DNA from: an uncultured Bacteroidota bacterium
Lineage (GTDB): Bacteria; Bacteroidota; Bacteroidia; Flavobacteriales; Flavobacteriaceae
Direction of reading: 5' to 3'
NCBI GenBank assembly: GCA_903819815.1
Contig: CAIJFC010000041.1
Coordinates: 1 to 13,736 of the forward strand
Length of the DNA stretch: 13,736 nt
The notes under the pieces are model-generated. The model was not told where the DNA came from. It made no database searches and saw only the letters and a program-made list of their open reading frames with translations. The translations under genes were made by a program, and so were the position numbers. This document shows positions 6,845 through 13,736 of the stretch, in pieces; position 1 is the stretch's first letter; every line of letters begins with the position of its first letter.

Positions 6845-8311
6845 ATGTCAAATAAGGAAACTCACAAACAAGCTATTTTCTTTACCATAATTAATTATGT
6901 AGGAATACTTATCGGAATCATTTCCACCCTTTTCATTTATCCTAAAAATAAAGAAATGCTTGGGATTTTCAGATATGTAGAATCTTTAGCGCAAATATTA
7001 TTTCCAATAATGCTTTTAGGAGCTTCCCAAACACTAATCAAATTTGGACCAAAATTAGATTCAAATCAAGAAAAACAACTTTTCTCCTATAGTGTCTTGT
7101 CCATTTTTTCAATAGGATTAATGTTACTTTCAATAATAGGTTTGGCTTCATTAATTCCAGCTTTATCTGGTTTTAAATATATTTATTTGGCTTTCCCAAT
7201 TGGATTATCACTTGCTTTAATTGATTTGTTTAAAAAACAATCAACCATAATTGGAAAAATAGCAATCCCCACATTATTTGATAATATTATTCCGAAACTT
7301 ATATTACCATTGGTTTTTATATTGGTGTTAAACCAATTTTATACTATCCAAGAATCGTTACTTTTCTATATTATTACCTATGGATTGATAGTAGTTTTAA
7401 TTGGGATTTACCTGTTTTATTACTTCAAACCAAAATTTAAATTCGAATTCAAATCGTTATTTTCAGAAATCAGTAAGAAAGAAATGTACCGCTTTTCAAT
7501 GTTTGCATTTGCTGGAAGTTTAGGTTCTGTATTTGCCTTTAGAATTGACTCCATCATGATTCCAAAATTCATTTCCATGGAAGCAAATGGCACTTTCAGT
7601 ATCGGAGTTACATTGGCTTCAGCCCTAGCGGTTCCTGCTACTGGAATTTTTATTTTGTATGCGCCGATAGTTTCAAACTTTATAAAAAACAATCAAATTT
7701 CAGAACTCGATTTAAAATACAAAGAGATTTCTAAGCTACTTTTCTTTATTGGAGCGCTTCTTTACAGTTGCGTTTTCTTAGGAATTGAGAATTTATTTAT
7801 GCTATTACCCACACATGAAAATTTAATGGATTCCATTCCCGTGATTTTAATTTTGGGATTCAATGTTTTGATAAATATGGGAACTGGATTTAATGGCGAA
7901 ATTATTACGTATTCTAAATATTATAAATTCAATTTGATTGCGATAGGATTGCTAATTTTATTGAATGTTTCTCTTAATATTCTATTTATCAAGGTATTAA
8001 ACTACGGAATTGAGGGTGTTGCTGTGGCATCGTTAATTTCAATGTTGCTTTTTAATTTTTCAAAATTGCTATTTATTTATGAGAAATTCAAAATTCTACC
8101 TTTCGATAATTCGTATATAAAACTGATATTTGTATTTTCTTCAGTGCTATTTATTAGTTACTATTTGCCGATTTTAAACAACCATTTATTGAATTTAATT
8201 TACAAAACCGTTTTTTGCTTATCATTAAATCTATTGGTTATTTACAAACTAAAATTAGTTTATTCTTACCATTTTTGGCTGGAAAAAACGATTCAGAAAT
8301 TGCGATTCTAA
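6845..8311 (+). CDS. Wzx-type oligosaccharide flippase (MOP superfamily)
   Basis: This 488-residue, strongly hydrophobic protein has about 12-14 transmembrane helices, among them residues about 10-33, 51-67, 82-108, 112-130, 170-194, 218-235, 250-280, 298-320, 330-350, 359-383, 389-412 and two or more near the C-terminus. Length and topology fit polysaccharide flippases, which move undecaprenyl-linked oligosaccharides across the inner membrane. The N-terminal region, with YPKNKEMLGIFRYVESLAQI and FPIMLLGASQTLIKFGP, is typical of this family. It lies 2 nt behind a glycosyltransferase, which supports a role in surface-glycan export. No Wzy polymerase or chain-length regulator is in the window. 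The last 4 nt, including the TAA stop codon, overlap the 3' end of the convergent ketoacyl synthase gene. Confidence 0.85.
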   Translation: MSNKETHKQAIFFTIINYVGILIGIISTLFIYPKNKEMLGIFRYVESLAQILFPIMLLGASQTLIKFGPKLDSNQEKQLFSYSVLSIFSIGLMLLSIIGLASLIPALSGFKYIYLAFPIGLSLALIDLFKKQSTIIGKIAIPTLFDNIIPKLILPLVFILVLNQFYTIQESLLFYIITYGLIVVLIGIYLFYYFKPKFKFEFKSLFSEISKKEMYRFSMFAFAGSLGSVFAFRIDSIMIPKFISMEANGTFSIGVTLASALAVPATGIFILYAPIVSNFIKNNQISELDLKYKEISKLLFFIGALLYSCVFLGIENLFMLLPTHENLMDSIPVILILGFNVLINMGTGFNGEIITYSKYYKFNLIAIGLLILLNVSLNILFIKVLNYGIEGVAVASLISMLLFNFSKLLFIYEKFKILPFDNSYIKLIFVFSSVLFISYYLPILNNHLLNLIYKTVFCLSLNLLVIYKLKLVYSYHFWLEKTIQKLRF

Positions 8312-9366
8312 TACCTGTAAACAAAAGCGTTGATATTCATACCTGCGCCTACAGAAGCAAAAAGTAAAACATCACCTTTTTTTATTTCATGATTTTCAAG
8401 TTGATTATTCACTAATAAATCATATAATGTTGGAATTGTAGCCACACTACTATTTCCTAAAAAGTTAATACTCATAGGCATTATTCCTTCAGGTGGAGTT
8501 TGGTTGTATAATTTATAAAAACGATTGATTATAGCCTCATCCATCTTTTCATTGGCTTGGTGAATTAGAATTTTCTTCACCTCTTCAATTGCAATACCAC
8601 TTTTTTCCAAACAGCTTTTCATGGCGGTAGGCACATTGCTTAAAGCAAATTCGTAAATTTTTCTACCATGCATTTTTATATAAAAAACATCCGGATCTAA
8701 ATTAGTATTGTACGATTTTCCATAAAAAAGGTAATCTTTTTCAGTATAAGTATAGGACGCACTTTCGTAAGATAAAATTCCGCAATTTTCATCGGTATTT
8801 TCTACTATGGTTGCTCCTGCTCCATCAGCATAAATCATAGAATCTCGATCGTGAGGGTCCACCACTCTTGATAATGCTTCTGCCCCAATAACCAAACATT
8901 TTTGTGCCATCCCCGACTTTATTAAGGCATAGGCTTGAAGCATTCCCTCAATCCATCCTGGACATCCGAAAAGAATATCAAAGGCGACGCATTTTGGGTT
9001 TTGGATTTGTAATTTGTTTTTTACGCGAGCTGCTAAACAGGGCAATGCGTCCGATTGAATGGTGCCGCTTTTTATGTCACCAAAATTATGAGCAACTATA
9101 ATATAATCTAACGATTCAGGGTCAATACCTGCATTTTTTATTGCTTTATCAGAAGCCAAATAGGCCATGTCGGAAGTAATAATTGAGGGTTCGGCATACC
9201 TTCTTTCGGCAATTCCTGTTATCCCTTTAAATTTTCCTATTACAGTTTCATTGCTATAAGCAAATGGGGTACCGTCTTCGTTCATGAAATGATGATCGCT
9301 AAAATCTAAATTGCTTACAACTATTTCTGGTATGTAACTTCCAGATCCCGTTATTTTTATGTTCAT
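8308..9366 (-). CDS. 3-oxoacyl-ACP synthase III (FabH-like) family protein
   Basis: This 352-residue thiolase-fold condensing enzyme has the complete KAS III triad: Cys135 (FGCPGW), His269 (LIHQANEKM) and Asn305 (GNSSVAT). ITGSGSYIPEIVVSN opens the protein and GITGIAERRYA (about 48-58) precedes the core. It is longer than E. coli FabH (317 residues). The extra length includes a segment at about 22-47 (HHFMNEDGTPFAYSNE) ahead of the GIxxRR motif. The family starts fatty-acid synthesis by condensing an acyl-CoA with malonyl-ACP, or makes other acyl condensations. No plsX, rpmF or other fab gene is nearby, so this may be a specialised paralogue rather than the housekeeping FabH (inference). It is possibly linked to a lipid or acylated glycan through the neighbouring genes. 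The gene ends TAG, overlapping the flippase end by 4 nt. Confidence 0.85.
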   Translation of the reverse strand: MNIKITGSGSYIPEIVVSNLDFSDHHFMNEDGTPFAYSNETVIGKFKGITGIAERRYAEPSIITSDMAYLASDKAIKNAGIDPESLDYIIVAHNFGDIKSGTIQSDALPCLAARVKNKLQIQNPKCVAFDILFGCPGWIEGMLQAYALIKSGMAQKCLVIGAEALSRVVDPHDRDSMIYADGAGATIVENTDENCGILSYESASYTYTEKDYLFYGKSYNTNLDPDVFYIKMHGRKIYEFALSNVPTAMKSCLEKSGIAIEEVKKILIHQANEKMDEAIINRFYKLYNQTPPEGIMPMSINFLGNSSVATIPTLYDLLVNNQLENHEIKKGDVLLFASVGAGMNINAFVYRY

Positions 9367-9483
9367 CGTTTTGAAATTTAATTACAAGCTAATTTAATAA
9401 TTAAAATTATCAATTAACGATAAATTAACCTTGAGAGGAGTGTAATTATGAATTAAGCAAATTTTGAGTTCAATACTTATTGA

Positions 9484-9867
9484 TTATTTATTTTTATTAT
9501 CAATATTTATTTTTATTTGCATTACGGTCGCTAAACTTAAAGCTTGAGTTTTTATTTTTTCCGCATTAATTCCAATAAAATTATCATCTACAGCGGCATT
9601 AAAATGGCTCAACCAAATGGAGAATAATTCAGGTGTTAGCTTTTCTTTTTCATTAATATCCAAGTGAATTTTTGTTAGATTATTGAAATATCCTCCGGTA
9701 TCGAAAATAGCTTGTGACCAAAATGTTACCAATATCGGCAAATGTTCTTCCAGTTTAATTTTCACAACATCTGTAAAAATATAACTAATGGAAGAATCTG
9801 ATAATAATCTTTGATAAAAATGATCTACTAAAAAATATAAGTCCTTTTGGTTTTCTATGTCTTTCAT
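9484..9867 (-). CDS. Group III truncated haemoglobin
   Basis: The product is a 127-residue small haem protein with the 2-on-2 globin fold of group III (family of Campylobacter jejuni Ctb). Numbering from ATG 9867, the likely key residues are Tyr18 (B10, in DHFYQRLL), His42 (E7, in EEHLPILVTFW), the proximal His68 (F8, in KIHLDI) and Trp85 (G8, in FSIWLSHF). All haem-pocket positions of group III are thus present. Family members are implicated in oxygen or nitric-oxide/peroxide chemistry; the role here is unknown. A TTG at 9873-9871 would add two residues, but ATG is preferred: that TTG is part of a promoter-like box and lies 5 nt from the T-run of the gcvP terminator. The C-terminus is Lys/Asn-rich (NIDNKNK). 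Confidence 0.88.
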   Translation of the reverse strand: MKDIENQKDLYFLVDHFYQRLLSDSSISYIFTDVVKIKLEEHLPILVTFWSQAIFDTGGYFNNLTKIHLDINEKEKLTPELFSIWLSHFNAAVDDNFIGINAEKIKTQALSLATVMQIKINIDNKNK

Positions 9868-9870
9868 ATT

Positions 9871-9878
9871 CAAATATA
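9871..9878 (-). promoter_or_regulatory. Putative -7 element of the truncated haemoglobin gene
   Basis: TATATTTG on the minus strand is an exact TAnnTTTG match. It begins at the last T of the terminator tract of gcvP and ends 3 nt before the ATG at 9867. If used, transcription would start at about the first base of the start codon. No -33 TTG is visible; the terminator hairpin occupies that region. Confidence 0.35.
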
Positions 9879-9913
9879 AAAAAAACCATCTCGAAATTTG
9901 ACTTTAGAGATGG
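9878..9913 (-). terminator. Intrinsic terminator of gcvP
   Basis: On the minus strand CCATCTC (9913-9907) pairs with GAGATGG (9892-9886), and eight T follow (9885-9878). The 14-nt loop can pair further (AAA with TTT). It starts 26 nt after the gcvP stop codon. This is the clearest terminator in the window. It separates gcvP from the haemoglobin gene on the same strand. Confidence 0.88.
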
Positions 9914-9938
9914 ATTTAACTTAATAATTATTTTGTTT

Positions 9939-12788
9939 TTAACTTTCCATATAGGCTTCAATTGGAGCGCAAGAACAAACTAAGTTTCTATCTCCGTAGG
10001 CGTCATCAGTTCTTCTAACGGTAGGCCAAAATTTATTTTCAGAAATGTATTCTAATGGAAAAGCCGCTTTTTCACGTGTGTAAGGAAAATTCCAAACATC
10101 CGCGGTAACCATCATTAAAGTATGTGGGGCATTTTTCAATACCGTATCGTGATCTTCAATTGTGCTTGCTTCAATTTCTTTTCTAATTTCAATCATCGCA
10201 TCGCAAAAACGATCCAACTCTTCTAAATTTTCACTTTCTGTAGGCTCTATCATCATGGTTCCTGCAACTGGAAAAGAAACTGTAGGGGCATGAAAACCAT
10301 AATCCATCAAACGTTTTGCGATATCGGTAACTTCAACTCCTTTTTGTTTAAATGGTCGGCATTCTATAATCATTTCGTGAGCGGCACGTCCCATTTCACC
10401 TGAATATAAAGTATCATAATGACCGTTCAAACGTTCTTTAATATAATTTGCATTCAAAATAGCATATTTAGTGGCATTGGTAACTCCTTCTGCACCCAAC
10501 ATTGAAATGTATCCATAAGAAATCAAACATACTAATGCTGATCCCCAAGGGGCTGCAGATATTGCCGTAATGGCGTTTTCTCCTCCAGTACAAACGACAG
10601 GATTTGAAGGTAAAAACGGAACTAATTGTGGGGCTACGCAAATTGGGCCAACTCCAGGACCTCCACCGCCATGTGGAATTGCGAATGTTTTATGAAGATT
10701 CAAGTGGCATACATCGGCACCAATAGTAGCAGGATTTGTTAATCCTACTTGTGCATTCATATTGGCACCATCCATATAAACCTGACCTCCATTATCGTGA
10801 ATTAATTGAGTAATTTCTCTAATAGCACTTTCAAAAACTCCATGCGTAGAAGGATAAGTTACCATTAAACAAGAAAGTTCGTCTTTATATAAAATTGCTT
10901 TTTCACGTAAATCATCTACATCAATATTTCCGTTTTCAAGTGTTTTGGTAACAATAACTTTCATGCCAGCCATCGCTGCAGACGCCGGATTCGTTCCGTG
11001 AGCTGAAGATGGAATTAGGGCAATATTTCTATGGTGGTCACCACGAGAATGATGGTAAGCTCGAATAACCATTAGTCCAGCATATTCTCCTTGTGCTCCA
11101 GAATTAGGTTGTAAAGTAGTTCCTGCAAAACCGGTAATTTCATTTAATTGTTGCACTAATTTAGTCAACATTTCTTTATAGCCTTGCGCTTGATCTAGAG
11201 GGACAAATGGGTGAATATTATTCCACATTGGATTACTCAAAGGCAACATTTCAGCTGCTGCATTCAATTTCATTGTACAAGAACCCAGCGAAATCATGGA
11301 ATGATTCAAAGCTAAATCTTTTCTTTCTAACATTTTAATGTAACGCATCATTGCAGATTCTGAATGATATCTATTAAACACCTCGTGTTTTAAAAATTCT
11401 GAAGTTCTAATTAAATGTTCTGGAAAATGATCTGTTGAAGTTAATTCTAGAATTGTCGTAGCCTGAGTTCCATTTGCTGCAGCAAAAATTTCAATAATTT
11501 TATTTAAATCGGAAATACTAGTCGTTTCATTTAAAGAAATTGAAATTGTAGTATCGTCAATATAATAGAAATTAATTTCATTTTTCAATGCCAATTCATT
11601 CACTTTCTTAGCATCTGCTTTTACTACAATGGTATCAAAAAAGGCATTATTGGTTTGTTCATAACCTAATTTCTTCAACTCATTTGCTAATGTTGCTGCA
11701 GAAGCATGCACTTTATTTGCAATATATTTTAATCCTTTTGGACCGTGAAAAACAGAGTACATTCCTGCCATTACAGACAATAATACTTGTGCTGTGCAAA
11801 TATTAGATGTCGCTTTGTCTCTTTTAATGTGTTGTTCACGCGTTTGTAATGCCATTCTTAACGCACGGTTTCCATTGGTATCAACCGTAACCCCTATGAT
11901 TCTTCCTGGCATACTTCTTTTATACTCGTCTTTTGTGGCAAAATAAGCCGCGTGTGGACCGCCATAACCCAAAGGAATTCCAAAACGTTGGGTAGTTCCT
12001 AAAACTACATCAGCACCCATTTCACCTGGAGGAGTTAATTTTACTAAGCTTAAAATATCAGCTGCAACGGCAACTTTAATTTCATTTTCTTTAGCTTTAG
12101 CAATAAAAGAAGCGTAATCATGTACTTGTCCAAATTTCCCTGGATACTGTAAAATCGCACCATAATAATCGGATGAGAAATCAAAAGTTTCATGATTTCC
12201 AACCACTAATTCAACACCAATTGGAGCCGAACGGGTAATTAAAACCGATAATGTTTGAGGTAAAATTTCTTCAGAAACGAAGAATTTGCAAGTATTATTT
12301 TTCTTTTGATCACGAGTTCTAACGTCAAATAAAAGGGCCATTGCTTCAGCGGCAGCGGTACCTTCATCAAGTAACGAAGCATTTGCAATTTCCATTCCTG
12401 TTAATTCAATAACCATAGTTTGGAAATTCAAAATTGCTTCCAAACGTCCTTGAGCTATTTCAGCTTGATAGGGAGTGTAGGCTGTATACCAACCCGGATT
12501 TTCAAAAATATTTCTTTGAATTACAGCAGGCACAATCGCTTGATTGTAACCTAATCCGATGTAAGTTTTAAACACTTTATTTTTATTTCCCAATTCAGCA
12601 ATATGATTTGAAAATTCATATTCCGTCATCGCAGGTGCTAAATTCAGTGGTTTTTTTAATCGAATATCTTCTGGAATAGTTTCAAGAATCAATTGATTAA
12701 GTGACTCGGCACCAATTGTTTTCAGCATATGTTGAAGCTCATTTTCATTTGGTCCAATATGTCTTAAAGCAAAAGAATCTGTTTTCAT
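9939..12788 (-). CDS. gcvP: Glycine dehydrogenase (decarboxylating), P-protein of the glycine cleavage system
   Basis: This 949-residue, full-length single-chain P-protein (E. coli: 957) decarboxylates glycine with pyridoxal phosphate and passes the aminomethyl group to the lipoyl arm of GcvH. The N-terminal half opens with FALRHIGPNENEL and carries NPGWYTAYTPYQAEIAQGRL. The C-terminal catalytic half has SLGSCTMKLNAAAEM, PNSGAQGEYAGL, SSAHGTNPASAAM and DGANMNAQVGLT. The PLP-binding lysine is K700 in NLHKTFAIP, followed by the glycine-rich loop HGGGGPGVGP. The end, RNLVCSCAPIEAY, is intact. No gcvT or gcvH is adjacent, so it is a stand-alone gene. A strong terminator follows. The upstream gap holds a -7 box but no recognisable glycine riboswitch. 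No other assignment is plausible. Confidence 0.98.
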   Translation of the reverse strand: MKTDSFALRHIGPNENELQHMLKTIGAESLNQLILETIPEDIRLKKPLNLAPAMTEYEFSNHIAELGNKNKVFKTYIGLGYNQAIVPAVIQRNIFENPGWYTAYTPYQAEIAQGRLEAILNFQTMVIELTGMEIANASLLDEGTAAAEAMALLFDVRTRDQKKNNTCKFFVSEEILPQTLSVLITRSAPIGVELVVGNHETFDFSSDYYGAILQYPGKFGQVHDYASFIAKAKENEIKVAVAADILSLVKLTPPGEMGADVVLGTTQRFGIPLGYGGPHAAYFATKDEYKRSMPGRIIGVTVDTNGNRALRMALQTREQHIKRDKATSNICTAQVLLSVMAGMYSVFHGPKGLKYIANKVHASAATLANELKKLGYEQTNNAFFDTIVVKADAKKVNELALKNEINFYYIDDTTISISLNETTSISDLNKIIEIFAAANGTQATTILELTSTDHFPEHLIRTSEFLKHEVFNRYHSESAMMRYIKMLERKDLALNHSMISLGSCTMKLNAAAEMLPLSNPMWNNIHPFVPLDQAQGYKEMLTKLVQQLNEITGFAGTTLQPNSGAQGEYAGLMVIRAYHHSRGDHHRNIALIPSSAHGTNPASAAMAGMKVIVTKTLENGNIDVDDLREKAILYKDELSCLMVTYPSTHGVFESAIREITQLIHDNGGQVYMDGANMNAQVGLTNPATIGADVCHLNLHKTFAIPHGGGGPGVGPICVAPQLVPFLPSNPVVCTGGENAITAISAAPWGSALVCLISYGYISMLGAEGVTNATKYAILNANYIKERLNGHYDTLYSGEMGRAAHEMIIECRPFKQKGVEVTDIAKRLMDYGFHAPTVSFPVAGTMMIEPTESENLEELDRFCDAMIEIRKEIEASTIEDHDTVLKNAPHTLMMVTADVWNFPYTREKAAFPLEYISENKFWPTVRRTDDAYGDRNLVCSCAPIEAYMES

Positions 12789-12819
12789 ATAATAGTAAAA
12801 GTATTGTTATTTAGATGTG

Positions 12820-12827
12820 CAAATTTA
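12820..12827 (-). promoter_or_regulatory. Putative -7 promoter element of gcvP
   Basis: TAAATTTG on the minus strand matches TAnnTTTG exactly and ends 31 nt before the gcvP ATG, giving a leader of roughly 27 nt. A TTG at the usual -33 spacing was not found. It lies in the 137-nt gap shared with the divergent UbiA-like gene. Confidence 0.45.
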
Positions 12828-12913
12828 TGTATTATATTAGTAATTTTAAGGGTTTTTAAATGCCAATTTCTAACTATTTTTCAACTAAAAGCCATTCTTA
12901 TTAACACTTTGAT

Positions 12914-12921
12914 TATTTTTG
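12914..12921 (+). promoter_or_regulatory. Putative -7 promoter element of the UbiA-like gene
   Basis: TATTTTTG matches TAnnTTTG exactly and ends 4 nt before the ATG at 12926, so transcription would begin at about the start codon. No -33 TTG was seen. Confidence 0.35.
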
Positions 12922-12925
12922 TTTA

Positions 12926-13736
12926 ATGAAGTCTTTAAAACAATTTTTTGATTTTTACCTCGATTCTAGTATTCATGTTGCTTTATCATGCTTTGCACTT
13001 GTAAATTACACTTACTTAATCTTAAACATTTCAATAAATTATTCAGTCGCCTTATTTGCTTTTTTTGGAACAATTGCCGGCTATAATTTTGTAAAATTTG
13101 ATGCTTTGGCTCGATCCAAAAAAAATAACTTGCGTTGGAAATTAAAAGCAATCGCAGGCCTCAGTTTTATATCTTTATTTTTTGGATTTTACAACTTCCT
13201 ATCGCTTCAAAATATCACAAAAATTATAGCGGGCTTAGTTTTAATATTAACGATATTATATACCCTGCCCTTTTTTCCAAATAAAAAAAATGCTCGAAAT
13301 TGGGCTGGTTTTAAAATATACATCGTAGCCATATGTTGGGTTGGCGTGACTTTAATTTTGCCAATACTAAATTCTGGATATAAAATACAACCTGAAATAG
13401 CAATACTAATCCTACAGCGATTGCTTATAATTTTTTCTTTAATATTAATTTTTGAGATTAAAGATTTAAAAAATGACGATCCACATTTAAAAACGGTACC
13501 TCAACAAATTGGGGTAAAGAATACAAAAACTCTAGGTTTCATTTTGTTGGTTATCTTCAGTGGATTGGCCTTTTTTAATAGGAATTTTCAATTTGTAGAA
13601 TTGCAATTGAATTTTTTAATTGCAATTGTCATTGGGGTTTTTCTATTTTTTACTACTGAAAACCGTTCAAGATATTACACTGACTTTTGGGTGGAGAGTA
13701 TTCCTATTGTTTGGTGGCTGCTTTTTCTCTTCATTC
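12926..13736 (+). CDS. UbiA-like prenyltransferase-family membrane protein, C-terminus cut off by the window
   Basis: The frame is open from ATG 12926 to the right edge (270 codons, no stop), with most of an average UbiA-type length present. It begins MKSLKQFFDFYLDSSIHVAL and has about seven to eight hydrophobic helices (about 18-35, 38-52, 74-92, 96-112, 130-148, 158-175, 203-218, 228-242). The UbiA family is suggested by the second Asp-rich region, FEIKDLKNDDPHLKTVPQQIG from about residue 177, which resembles the DxxDxxxD...TLP..LG region of UbiA/MenA enzymes. The first Asp-rich region is degenerate (GYNFVKFDALA, about 56-66) and lacks the usual NDxxDxxxD, so prenyl-diphosphate chemistry is uncertain. 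It diverges from gcvP over 137 nt. The membrane nature is sure; the family is likely; the substrate is unknown. Confidence 0.75.
   Translation, partial: MKSLKQFFDFYLDSSIHVALSCFALVNYTYLILNISINYSVALFAFFGTIAGYNFVKFDALARSKKNNLRWKLKAIAGLSFISLFFGFYNFLSLQNITKIIAGLVLILTILYTLPFFPNKKNARNWAGFKIYIVAICWVGVTLILPILNSGYKIQPEIAILILQRLLIIFSLILIFEIKDLKNDDPHLKTVPQQIGVKNTKTLGFILLVIFSGLAFFNRNFQFVELQLNFLIAIVIGVFLFFTTENRSRYYTDFWVESIPIVWWLLFLFI

Noticed and set aside
5940..8311. GT2-flippase block as a horizontally acquired island
   Set aside because: There is no integrase, transposase, tRNA, flanking repeat or clear composition break by eye. The genes seem somewhat more AT-rich, but this was not measured.
9397..9410. 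Small inverted repeat ATAATT-AA-AATTAT upstream of the FabH-like gene
   Set aside because: It is composed only of A and T with a 2-nt centre, as expected by chance in this gap, and has no T-run or other operator feature.
9486..9517. 13-base direct repeat (ATTTATTTTTATT, 19-nt period) at the haemoglobin 3' end
   Set aside because: It encodes the Lys/Asn-rich tail in very AT-rich sequence. Low complexity is a sufficient explanation.
9868..9873. TTG start two codons upstream for the truncated haemoglobin
   Set aside because: ATG at 9867 is available; the TTG is part of a TATATTTG box at the edge of the terminator T-run.
12789..12925. Glycine riboswitch upstream of gcvP
   Set aside because: The gap is short and AT-rich. 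No GGAGAG-like aptamer core or paired glycine aptamers were seen.
12966..13151. 61-codon minus-strand frame at the right end
   Set aside because: It is opposite the UbiA-like gene, whose frame is open from 12926 to the edge with coherent membrane segments.

Overview
The window looks like chromosomal DNA from a member of the Bacteroidota, most likely Flavobacteriaceae and Flavobacterium-like. The grounds are the AT-rich sequence, the near absence of Shine-Dalgarno sequences, several upstream boxes matching the Bacteroidota -7 consensus TAnnTTTG, and the protein set (single-chain GcvP, group III truncated haemoglobin, stand-alone mannose-1-phosphate guanylyltransferase next to MlaEF). All gene calls rest on reading motifs; no database search was possible.

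Layout. 1-194 (minus) is the N-terminus of a Mur-ligase-type peptidoglycan enzyme that runs off the left edge, 30 nt downstream of a secreted TPR protein (225-914, minus). A 166-nt divergent gap separates these from a tight plus-strand operon, SDR oxidoreductase - SprT-like metalloprotein - manC (1081-3430). manC converges, with one base between stop codons, on a minus-strand MlaE permease / MlaF ATPase pair (4942-3432) whose genes overlap as TAATG. Upstream of that pair lies a GT2 glycosyltransferase (5027-5878, minus), divergent over 61 nt from a second GT2 glycosyltransferase and a Wzx-type flippase (5940-8311, plus). The flippase converges, with a 4-nt 3' overlap, on a FabH-like ketoacyl-ACP synthase III (8308-9366, minus). 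Further right come a group III truncated haemoglobin (9484-9867) and gcvP (9939-12788), both minus and separated by a clear intrinsic terminator. At the right edge a UbiA-like membrane protein (12926 to the end, plus) diverges from gcvP; it has no stop codon in the window.

How the genes work together. Envelope biogenesis dominates: peptidoglycan recycling or ligation, GDP-mannose supply (ManC), two glycosyltransferases and a flippase for a surface glycan, and lipid transport by MlaEF. GcvP (glycine cleavage), the truncated haemoglobin and the UbiA-like protein are metabolic or redox genes. A link between ManC and the glycosyltransferases is plausible but is inference only.

No tRNA, rRNA, CRISPR array, insertion sequence, phage gene or recognisable defence system was seen, and no intergenic stretch exceeds 170 nt. 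I see no strong candidate for an undescribed system. The more interesting points are regulatory or architectural: -7 boxes sitting 3-4 nt before the start codon of three genes (possible leaderless mRNAs), outward-facing -7 boxes 2 bp apart between the two GT2 genes, abutting or overlapping convergent gene ends without a visible terminator, and a UbiA-like protein whose first Asp-rich motif is degenerate.
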